63,144 nt of DNA, taken from Saccharopolyspora spinosa NRRL 18395. Lineage in GTDB: Bacteria > Actinomycetota > Actinomycetes > Mycobacteriales > Pseudonocardiaceae. Made by a program: the position numbers and the translations under genes. The notes below the pieces were generated by a model. It ran no database searches. It had not been told where the DNA came from and saw only the letters and a list, made by a program, of their open reading frames with translations. The stretch's first letter is position 1. The number at the start of each line of letters is the position of its first letter. Shown here piece after piece: positions 26,838 to 35,200 of the stretch. The stretch lies in the NCBI RefSeq assembly GCF_000194155.1, contig NZ_GL877879.1, positions 693,948 to 757,091 on the forward strand, given 5' to 3'.

Positions 26838-28931
26838 TCATTCGGTCGCGACCACGTCATTGCCCGGGAAGCCCGCGCCGAACAACCGCAGCAGTCCAGC
26901 GGCCTTCACCGCCGTCTCGGTCCACTCCTCTTCGGGATCCGACAGGGCAGTGATGGCCCCGCCGACCCCGAAGCTCACCTGCCCAGCGTTCACCGCGAGC
27001 GTGCGGATGACGATGCTGTGATCGGTCGCCCCGCTCAGGGAGAAGTAGCCGAGTGCACCGGAGTAGATACCCCGCGCACCGCTTTCGAACTCGTCGATGA
27101 TCTGCATGGTGCGGATCTTCGGGGCACCCGTCATGGAACCGCCGGGGAAGGCCGCGCGCACGCACGCAATGGGCGAGACGTCCGGCCGCAGGTGTGCCCG
27201 CACGGTGCTGACCATCTGATGCACGGTGGCGAAGGATTCGATGTCGAACAGCTTCGGGACGTGGACAGAACCGGCTTCCGCACACCTGCCCAGGTCGTTT
27301 CGGACCAGGTCGACGATCATCAGGTTCTCCGCGCGGTCCTTCTCGCTGGTCCGCAGTTCCTCGCGCAGGCGTGCGTCCTCCACGGGGTCGTCCGAGCGGG
27401 GTCGCGTTCCCTTGATCGGCTTGGACTCCACCGCCCGGTCCCGGGAAATCCGCAGGAACCGCTCCGGCGAGGTGCTCAGCACCGACAGCGCCCCGAACCT
27501 CAACAGCGCTGAGAACGGCGCCGGGCTGTGCGCGCGCAGGAACTTGTAGCTGTGCCACGGATCCAGGTCGCATTCGCCGGTGGCCATGTTGGTCAGGCAG
27601 ACCTCGTAGCTCTCGCCGGCCTGGATCTGCTCCTGGCACCGTTCGATGAGTCCGATGTAGTCGTGCCGATCGTGGCGCAGCCGCAGCTCCTGGACCGGTC
27701 CGGCCGGTGCCGGAACGTCCTCATCGGACTGTTGAGAGCGCAGTTCCCGCCATCGTCGGCCGGTCTCCACCAACCACTGCTGCGCGGGCTGCTCGCAGTC
27801 GACCAGGGCCAGGGCGAGCAGGTAGGCGCGCTTCTCCTGGTGGTCGAACGCAACGGCGCGGTCGGCGAAGATCATGCCCGCGTCGGGCGTCTGCGCCCGG
27901 TGCGCCCGCCGCGCGCCGCATTCGGCCTTCATCTCGTATCCGAGGTAGCCGACCCAGCCCAGCGCGAAATCGAACGGCAGGTCGGGCACATCGGCCCACA
28001 GCGCCGCCAGATCGGACTCCAGCCAGTCCAGGAACGGGCCGCGCACCTCAATGGTCCGGTCCGCCTCCCGAACGATCGCCAAGCCCTGCCAGACGTCGGC
28101 CTCGACGACCCGCGCCAGCGGCCCGGACGCGTCACCCATGAAGGAGAACCGGCCCTGCTCCCCCTCGGCGAGGCTGCTGTCCAGCCAGAACGAAATCGGG
28201 CTTTCCTGGTAGAGCGCGTCGAACACCCGCTCTGGCGGGCACCATCCCGGTAGTTCCTCGGCCAGCACCCGCAGCTTCGCCTCGACCTGCGCAGCGTGCG
28301 GTGTCGCCGCGACCCGGGCCCGCAGGGGTAACGCTGGCCGTGCGTTTTCCCGCTGCCAGCGGCCGGTCAGCTCCGCGAAGTTGCACAGCAGCAGGTGGCC
28401 ATGCTCGGTGCAGATCGACTCCGGGTGGAACTGGACTCCCCACTGTGGACGATTTCGGTGATGTGCGGCCATCAGCACGCCGTCCGGGGTCCACGCGTCG
28501 ACCTCGAACTCGTCGGGAAGCTGGGTCACCACCAGCGAGTGGTAGCGGACGGCCGGGAACGGCGAGGGCAGTCCGTTGAACAGGCCCCGGCCTTCGTGGT
28601 TCACCTGCGAGAGCCGCCCGTGCCGGACCTCCGGAGCCGCCGCCACGGTTCCGCCGTAGGCGAGGCACAAGCCCTGGTGCCCGAGGCAAACGCCGAGCAC
28701 CGGCAGGGCCGCGTGCCGGATGACCTCCGCGCAGTGGCCGAAGTCCGCCGGGCGTTCCGGGTGGCCAGGTCCAGGAGAGAGGACGACGTTGTCGAACCGG
28801 TCGAGATCACTCAACCGGAACGTCGGATCGTCGTTGCGGACGACCTCGCACGGTTCGCCGTTCACGTCTTGCAGGTAGTGAGCGAGGTTGTACGTGAAGG
28901 AATCGTAGTTGTCGATAATCAGCGTGCGCAT
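26838..28931 (-). CDS. pabAB: Aminodeoxychorismate synthase, fused PabA-PabB
   Basis: A 697-aa bifunctional enzyme. Residues 1-190 are a class I glutamine amidotransferase: LSPGPGHPERPAD, nucleophile C82 in LGVCLGHQG, and FHPESICTEHG with His/Glu. The remainder is a chorismate-binding domain with SFWLDSSL, the PIKGTRPR motif (Lys507), DLVRNDLGR and GGSMTGAPKIRTMQ. The Lys in PIKGT distinguishes aminodeoxychorismate synthases from anthranilate, isochorismate and salicylate synthases, which have PIAGT. The order GATase then PabB is that of antibiotic-type PabAB proteins, not PhzE. ATG 28931 is chosen over the TTG at 28937. It supplies aminodeoxychorismate to the PabC-like lyase at 19470. Confidence 0.95.
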   Translation of the reverse strand: MRTLIIDNYDSFTYNLAHYLQDVNGEPCEVVRNDDPTFRLSDLDRFDNVVLSPGPGHPERPADFGHCAEVIRHAALPVLGVCLGHQGLCLAYGGTVAAAPEVRHGRLSQVNHEGRGLFNGLPSPFPAVRYHSLVVTQLPDEFEVDAWTPDGVLMAAHHRNRPQWGVQFHPESICTEHGHLLLCNFAELTGRWQRENARPALPLRARVAATPHAAQVEAKLRVLAEELPGWCPPERVFDALYQESPISFWLDSSLAEGEQGRFSFMGDASGPLARVVEADVWQGLAIVREADRTIEVRGPFLDWLESDLAALWADVPDLPFDFALGWVGYLGYEMKAECGARRAHRAQTPDAGMIFADRAVAFDHQEKRAYLLALALVDCEQPAQQWLVETGRRWRELRSQQSDEDVPAPAGPVQELRLRHDRHDYIGLIERCQEQIQAGESYEVCLTNMATGECDLDPWHSYKFLRAHSPAPFSALLRFGALSVLSTSPERFLRISRDRAVESKPIKGTRPRSDDPVEDARLREELRTSEKDRAENLMIVDLVRNDLGRCAEAGSVHVPKLFDIESFATVHQMVSTVRAHLRPDVSPIACVRAAFPGGSMTGAPKIRTMQIIDEFESGARGIYSGALGYFSLSGATDHSIVIRTLAVNAGQVSFGVGGAITALSDPEEEWTETAVKAAGLLRLFGAGFPGNDVVATE

Positions 28932-29208
28932 GATCAACCTTTCCCGGCACTGTTCCGCGAAACCCCTAGTACCGAGCGCAATCTGCGGCTACAGCAGCGA
29001 ACCGAAGCGGTGCACGAGCCGGTGCGCCTGCTCGGCGTTGACGCATTCGCCGGCGAGTTCGGCCCTGGCCTTTACCACTGCGGCCGCCAAGGGCCGGGCG
29101 GGTTGCAACGCGTCAAGCCGGCCCTCGCCATGCGAAGATCACCGGCACGAGCTGCTTCCGGGTGCGAGTCGTCCGGTCACCTTTCCTCCCCAGTCCGATT
29201 TCGGCACT

Positions 29209-30294
29209 TCAGTCGAGCAGCCGGTACAAGCGGTGGTACAGGTCGTCCACCGGGAGCACCGCGATGTCGGAGAAACCCGCCTTCACCGCGTAGGTCCGGA
29301 CGGTCGAGGGCCGCATCGCCGTTCCGGTGGCCGCCGAAGGCTCTTCTGACCTGCCGACCGGAAGACAGTGCAGAACGCTCGCCGCGTGCAGGAAGCGCTC
29401 GACGTCCCCGCCGGGCGCGGTGAACTGATCGGGCACCTTGGCGTCCATCACCAGCACCGTGCCCGCGTTGGCGCGCAACACACGGCAGGTCCGCAGTACC
29501 TCGACCGGACGCGACATGTCGTGCAGCGCGTCGAAGATGCAAACCAACTGGTAGCTACCGGCCAGTTCGGCATCGCCGCAGTCGCGGACCTCGAAGCTGA
29601 CCCGGTCGGCCACGCCGTGCTCCGCAGCGTTGCGCCGGGCATCCAAAACGGACTGCTGGTCGAGATCGAAGCCGTCGACGTGGACATCGGGGTAGGCCTT
29701 CGCGAGCGCGATGCTCGCCCACCCCGCCCCACATCCGACGTCGGCGACACGGCCGCTGATGAGCAGCCGGTTGTGGATGTCCGGAAGGAAACGCCGAATC
29801 CAGTCGGCCAGGTTGTTGGTGAACAGCGCTCGGTTGGAGCCGGCGTGGCCGTCCCGGGAATCCTCGCCGTATTCGGTGTAGGGCACGCCGCCGCCGGTGC
29901 GATAGGCGTCCAGCAGCGCGGGCAGCACCCGGCCGGTGGCGCCCATCGGCAGCACCGCGATCGGCGAGATCGAGTACGGGCTATCAGTACCCAGCAGCGC
30001 CTCCGCGTGTCCTGCGGGCAGCAGGTAGCGGCGGTCCAGTTCGGGCATTGCCTGGTCGTGCACCTCCAGGATTCCCGCCACGGCCTGCTGCTCAAGCCAT
30101 TCCCGCACGTACCGGACGTCGGCGCCGCATTGCCGGGCCAGCTCCGGCGGGGTCGCCGGTCCACCGGCGGCCAACTCCCGGTAGAAGCCGAGCTTCAGGC
30201 CGAGGTAGCTTGTGAACAGCTCCTGCGCGGCGACTGCGGCGGTGAACATGCGGATCGCGAACCCGCGTGCGTGAGCCTCGGATTCAGCGGCCAT
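29209..30294 (-). CDS. SAM-dependent methyltransferase with N-terminal winged helix
   Basis: A 361-aa protein. Residues about 20-80 form a winged-helix/dimerisation domain (LGFYRELAAGGPATPPELARQCG, REWLEQQAVAGILEV). A class I methyltransferase follows, with motif I VADVGCGAGWASIALA, acidic VDGFDLDQQS and ICIFDALHDM-like loop (seen as VCIFDALHDMSRPVEVL). This two-domain layout resembles the Rv2258c-type methyltransferases. ATG 30294 overlaps the type II thioesterase stop by 11 bp, so it belongs to the NRPS operon. The methylated atom is unknown. Confidence 0.82.
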   Translation of the reverse strand: MAAESEAHARGFAIRMFTAAVAAQELFTSYLGLKLGFYRELAAGGPATPPELARQCGADVRYVREWLEQQAVAGILEVHDQAMPELDRRYLLPAGHAEALLGTDSPYSISPIAVLPMGATGRVLPALLDAYRTGGGVPYTEYGEDSRDGHAGSNRALFTNNLADWIRRFLPDIHNRLLISGRVADVGCGAGWASIALAKAYPDVHVDGFDLDQQSVLDARRNAAEHGVADRVSFEVRDCGDAELAGSYQLVCIFDALHDMSRPVEVLRTCRVLRANAGTVLVMDAKVPDQFTAPGGDVERFLHAASVLHCLPVGRSEEPSAATGTAMRPSTVRTYAVKAGFSDIAVLPVDDLYHRLYRLLD

Positions 30295-31048
30295 CGCGCA
30301 CTCCGAACGATCCGGCCAGGCGCTCGGCGACCACCTTCACCACGTCGTCCGGTCGGTCGGTCAGGAAGAAGTGACCACCGTCGAACCAGCGCAGCTCGAA
30401 CTCGCCTGTCGTGGCCGCCGCCCAGGCGCGGGCATCGGCCTCGTCGACCTCGGGGTCGCTGCTGCCCATGAGCGCCATCACCGGCACCGGCAACGGGCTT
30501 GTCGTCGGCCGGTAAGTCTCGATCAGCTGGTAGTCGGCGCGCAGAGTCGGCAGGAAGAGTTCGCGGAGCACCGGGTCTTCGAGCACTTCGGGTGTGACAC
30601 CTCCGAGATTGCGCACGTCGGCCAGCAGCCCGTCGTCACCGCTGAGGTGCACCACCCCGGGTCGCTGTCGGCTCGGGCCAGGCCGCCCGGAAACGAACAG
30701 CTGCGCGCACGCCGACCCGAGATGCTGCGCGAGTTCGTAGGCCACTGCCGCCCCCATGCTGTTGCCCAGCAAGGCCAACGGCCGGTCCAGCACGGGTCGC
30801 ATCGCCCTGATCAGACCGGCCAACAGCGCGTCCATGTCCCGGACGTGCGGTTCGGAGATGCGGTCCTGCCTGCCCGGGTACTGCGCGACGAGCAGTTCCA
30901 CGTCCGGCGGCAGGGCGCGCGCCCAGGTGCGAAAAGCGCTCGCCGAACCACCGGCGTGCGGCAGGCAGATCAGCCGGCCCGCGCAGTGCTCCACGGGCCG
31001 ATAACACCGGAACCAGCGCTGGTACAACGGCGCCATCGTGCTAGTCAC
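30284..31048 (-). CDS. Type II thioesterase
   Basis: A 254-aa alpha/beta hydrolase. The nucleophile elbow is GNSMGA with Ser, preceded by LICLPHAGGSASAFRTWARALP, with the Asp region SSDPEVDEADA and catalytic His in DGGHFFL. These are the features of stand-alone thioesterases that clear misloaded carrier proteins in NRPS/PKS systems. The GTG at 31048 overlaps the reductase stop (GTGA). The longer frame upstream is antisense to the reductase gene's 3' coding frame and was not used. Confidence 0.93.
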   Translation of the reverse strand: MTSTMAPLYQRWFRCYRPVEHCAGRLICLPHAGGSASAFRTWARALPPDVELLVAQYPGRQDRISEPHVRDMDALLAGLIRAMRPVLDRPLALLGNSMGAAVAYELAQHLGSACAQLFVSGRPGPSRQRPGVVHLSGDDGLLADVRNLGGVTPEVLEDPVLRELFLPTLRADYQLIETYRPTTSPLPVPVMALMGSSDPEVDEADARAWAAATTGEFELRWFDGGHFFLTDRPDDVVKVVAERLAGSFGVRDGR

Positions 31049-32196
31049 CCCCAGCCCTCCTTCACTTCGACTGCAAGCGCGGCGGCCATCATGTCGTCGA
31101 CCGGCAGCACGTCCGGCGGATCCGTGCGGGTGAGCTGATCGGGATAGCCGAGCCTGGTAGTGAGGTCCTGCCACAGCCGGCACAGGGTCAGGTAGTACTG
31201 CCCCTGCTTGAGCGGATCGTTGCCGGAGAGCGCGGCATGGCGTAGCGCACCTAGCGCTGTGCGGACACCACCTGGCCAGATATCGCCGACAATCCGCCGG
31301 TAGTCGGGTCCTTCGACGTCACCGATGACGGTGGCGCTCGGGTAGGTGAGATGCTCGGCGTCGGTGTCGAACAGCCGCACCGTGTGCCACGCCCGCTCCG
31401 GGCCGTGCGGGCGGGGGCTGTAGAGCAGCGGACCCTGCGTGTTGGCCAACGTCAGGTGCCCGCCGTCGGTGCCCACCGTGATCCGGTGGAAGAGGTGGGT
31501 GTAGTTGTCCGGGTCGCTGGACTTGAGCTGATTCTGCACACGCAGCACCATCGGCACACCGGCGAACACGCCGTTCACGACGCGGTACGGGAACTCCAGG
31601 TCGGTCATCCCGCGAATCCGGTCGGACACCACCGGCACGTCGTCGAAACCCCACGGGCGGACCTCGCCGAGCGCCCGGCCCAGGATGTCGAACAGCGTGT
31701 ACGCGACTTGGATGGCGCAGGTCGTGTCGATGAACAGCGGCCGCTGCTTGCTGACCAGCTCCCGTGCTGCGGCGATGAACCGGCGGACCGGCTCGATGTG
31801 CGGGTAGTGGGTGTTCAACCGGTACTGCACCCCGTGTTTGCGGGCGCACCGCAGGCATTCAGCCAGCTCATCGTGGTGCAACGCGTGCTCCTGCAGCACG
31901 TGGATGCCGCGGCCCATGATGGCCTGCGCCATTTCCGCGCCTCGCCCACCCTGCACTCCTGCGCTGATGACGACGCAGGCGATGTCGATGTCGTCGGGGA
32001 GCTGGTCGACGTTGGTGTACAGCGGAACCTGGTAGAACTCTGCGCAGGCATGGGACCGGTCGCTGCCCTGGGCGACGATCCCGGCGAGTTCGAACGGGAA
32101 GTCCGGCTCCAGGAACGCCTGGAGGTAGACGCGGCCCCACCTGGTCCCGCACACCACGACCTTCGGCCTGCGCCCGGGGTCGAGGACTCTGCTCAT
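31045..32196 (-). CDS. Thiazolinyl imide reductase (PchG/YbtU/Irp3 family)
   Basis: A 383-aa Gfo/Idh/MocA-type NADPH-dependent reductase. The Rossmann segment is VVVCGTRWGRVYLQAF (about 13-28). Family blocks AGIVAQGSDRSHACAEFY, VQYRLNTHYPHIEPVRRFI and FDILGRALGEVRPW follow. Members reduce one thiazoline of a carrier-bound intermediate to thiazolidine in pyochelin and yersiniabactin assembly. It lies 23 bp after the 1828-aa NRPS gene, which would present the substrate. Its presence is the strongest single marker that the cluster makes a pyochelin-type compound. Confidence 0.95.
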   Translation of the reverse strand: MSRVLDPGRRPKVVVCGTRWGRVYLQAFLEPDFPFELAGIVAQGSDRSHACAEFYQVPLYTNVDQLPDDIDIACVVISAGVQGGRGAEMAQAIMGRGIHVLQEHALHHDELAECLRCARKHGVQYRLNTHYPHIEPVRRFIAAARELVSKQRPLFIDTTCAIQVAYTLFDILGRALGEVRPWGFDDVPVVSDRIRGMTDLEFPYRVVNGVFAGVPMVLRVQNQLKSSDPDNYTHLFHRITVGTDGGHLTLANTQGPLLYSPRPHGPERAWHTVRLFDTDAEHLTYPSATVIGDVEGPDYRRIVGDIWPGGVRTALGALRHAALSGNDPLKQGQYYLTLCRLWQDLTTRLGYPDQLTRTDPPDVLPVDDMMAAALAVEVKEGWG

Positions 32197-32219
32197 GTGC
32201 TCCTTCTTCCGACTGGAGA

Positions 32220-35200
32220 TCAGCTGACTGCGGACTTCTCGGCCACCGCGCGGATGTGGCGGACAGCTTCGGCGACGTTCGACGCGTCCAGGCAGCTGAA
32301 GTGGTCGCCGGCGACGTCGATCACGTCGAGCTCGCCGAGGCAGACATCGCGCCAGAACTCGGTCATGTCCGCCTGCAGGCCGGGCAGAAACCGGAGCGTG
32401 CCCCGAGGCCGCAGAAGCGTCATGTCACCCGCGTAGAGCTCCGGCTGATGCAGGTTCGCCGCGCGGAAGCTCTGCCGGAACACCTCGTACAGCTGGGTCG
32501 CCTGTTCCGGGGAGCCGACGGCGAGGCCCTCATCAACGAACTGCCGCGCCATCGCGGCCCGGCGTTCTTCCGGTGAACGTCGGCGCAGCGCCCGGAACCG
32601 CTCCGCCACTTCCACCAGGCCTGGCTGCCCGTCGAGCGCGTCGAACGCCCCGTCCGGCACTTGGCCGGGGGTCGCCGCGAGCACTCGTTGGAACGCCTGC
32701 CCCACGAGCTGTTCGTCGGTGGGGAACCCCATCCTCCCGAGATCGGCCGACAGCACCCGGCCGAAGGCGTACTCGAACAGCAGCTCCTCGCCAATCTGGT
32801 AGGGCACGCGGTAGCTGCTGACCACGACCAGGCTCGCCACGTGCGCACCGGCCTCCGTGAGCCGACCGGCGATCTCGGTCGCCAGCAGCCCGCCGAGGCA
32901 GTAGCCGACGATGTGGAACTGCTCACCGCCCTGGTCCAGCAGCTCACGGGCGTATCGCTCGGCGAGTCGCGGGATCAGCTCCTCGGCGGGCAGGCCCAGG
33001 TAACCGGACGTGTCGTTGACCGCGAGCCCGACCAGCGGTCCCGCCTCGAGGAGTTCCTTGGCCAGCCACCGGTACGGCGCCATCGTGCCGATCCCTTCGT
33101 GCACGAGAACCCGCAGCGGCTCCGCACCCGGATCGTTGAGCACGATCAATGGCGACATCGCGGTATTGGCCACCGCCTCGTGCTCGGTCCGCTGGGTCTG
33201 CCGGATGTGCTCGGCTAGCGCCGCAATTGTCGGCTGGTTGAGGATGCGGCGCAGCAGGCCGTCGAAGTACAGGCCGGCGGCTTCGGGAACCTGCTCCCGT
33301 ATCCGGCCGACGAGCTGGGCGACCAGCAGGGAATCGCCACCGCAGTCGAAGAAGTTCTGCTCTCGGCCGAGCCTGGGCACGCCGAGCACGTCGGCGGCCA
33401 TGCTCGCCAGCCGCTCCTCCAGCTCGTCACCGTGGTCCTCGGCGGTGTCCGCCCGTTCGGTTGGCGCGCTGCGCGCCAACCACTGCTGCAGCACGCCGCG
33501 GTCGACCTTGCCGTTGTCGCTGAGCGGGATGTCGTGCACGACCTGCATTTCCACGGGCAGCATGTGTTCGGGGAGCAGCTTGCGGGCGTGCTCGACGACG
33601 TCGGCGGCTTCGACCCGCACCTTCCCGGGCCGCAGGCGCACCACGAAGACATGCTGTCCGAGCAGGGAGAGCGGGTCGTTCTCGGCGGGCAGACAGGTCA
33701 CCCAGTCCGCATCCAAGGACCCGACGAGTTCCAGCCAGCGCCGCCGGTCGAGGAACGTGGTGCCCTCCTCGCGGCGGAAGTCCTCGAACTCCTCCATCAT
33801 GAACGCCTGCGACACGTTGATCTCCAAGTGCTCACCAGTCGCCTCGATGAACACCAGCCAACCGCCGGGGACCAGCATCTCCTTGAGCTGGCGCAGGGTC
33901 CACGCGATATCGCGGGCGTTGTTGAGCACGCCGCCGCAGAGCACCACATCGAAGGACTGCGGGCGCAGGCCCTGTTCGCGGTAGTCCTGGTTGATGTCGT
34001 AGATCCGGATGTCCATCGACTGCGCGGCGAAGCGCGTCCGCGCGCCGTTGAGGAAGAACTGGGACACGTCGGTGAAGGTGTAGTCGACGTCGAAACCGGC
34101 GAGGACGTCCATCACGTGCCGGGTGGTGCTGGCGATGCCGCCGCCGACCTCCAGCACCCGCAGCCGTTTCCCGCCGGTTTGCGCAGCGATCGCGCGCAGC
34201 GCCTGGGCGGCGACCTGGTTGTTGTGGTCTGCTGCCACGCCGTCGCTGTAGGTCGCCTCCGCGATGTCCATCCGGCCTTCCGGGAAGAACATCCGGGAAG
34301 CGCTGACCTCGCCGCGCAGCAGTTGCCGCAGTTGCCGCGCGCAGTCGCGGAAGTAGCCCATCAGCGCGGTCGGGCAGATCCGCTCCGGTCGCACCGCCTC
34401 GGCCTCGGCCCAGCACCGTTCGACCTGTTCGGCTTCGACCACGCGCAGGTCGTGGTATCCGTTCTCGTCATGCTCGACGAACCCGGCCCCCGCCAGTTCG
34501 GCGAGCCACCGCGGCACCAGCGACCGGTACACCTGCGCGACGCCGAGCGCGGCGGCGACCTGGTCGGCGGAAAGGACGGCTCCACCGGCGAACGGGTCAC
34601 CGTCGGCGAGCGCGTGCGTCATGGCGTGTAGCAGGGCCGCGTCGAGCCGCTCGAGGAACTCCGCGATGCGGTCGCGATCAATGTCGGCGTCCAAACCGCG
34701 CCGGATCAGCTGCGCGGCGCGGGTCACCTCCCGCACCACCGGCTCCGCGGTCGGCGGCTCCGCCTCCGGCTCGCGGCCTTCTACGAACGCCGCGAGCCGT
34801 TTGTTCGTCGAGCGCTCCCCGTCGACCACCGCGATCGCCCGGCCCACCTGCGGGTGGGACTGCAACGCAGCCTCGACCTCAGCCAATTCGATGCGATGCC
34901 CGCGGATCTTGACCTGCGAGTCCTCGCGGCCGAGGAACTCGATCTCACTGTCCTCGCGGTAGCGGCCCAGATCACCCGTGCGGTACAGACGCAGGCCGCT
35001 GGTGGGGTGGACGACGAAACGCTCGGCAGTGCGCTCTGGATCCCCGAGGTATCCCAGGGCTACCCCGGCACCGCCGATGTAGAGCTCGCCGACCGTCCCT
35101 TCCGGACAGTCCTGCATGTCCTGGTCCAGCACGTGAAAGGTCTGGTTCGTCAGGGGCTTGCCGTAGGGGATGCTGCGCTGGTGGATCACCGACGTGTTTA

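Noticed and set aside
26838..28931. Anthranilate synthase or PhzE-type ADIC synthase
   Set aside because: The chorismate-binding half has PIKGT (aminodeoxychorismate synthase signature), not PIAGT, and the amidotransferase is N-terminal whereas PhzE carries it at the C-terminus.
28932..29208. A riboswitch or small gene between the pabAB and methyltransferase genes
   Set aside because: I found no conserved riboswitch pattern, strong hairpin or ORF with ribosome binding site in these 277 bp.
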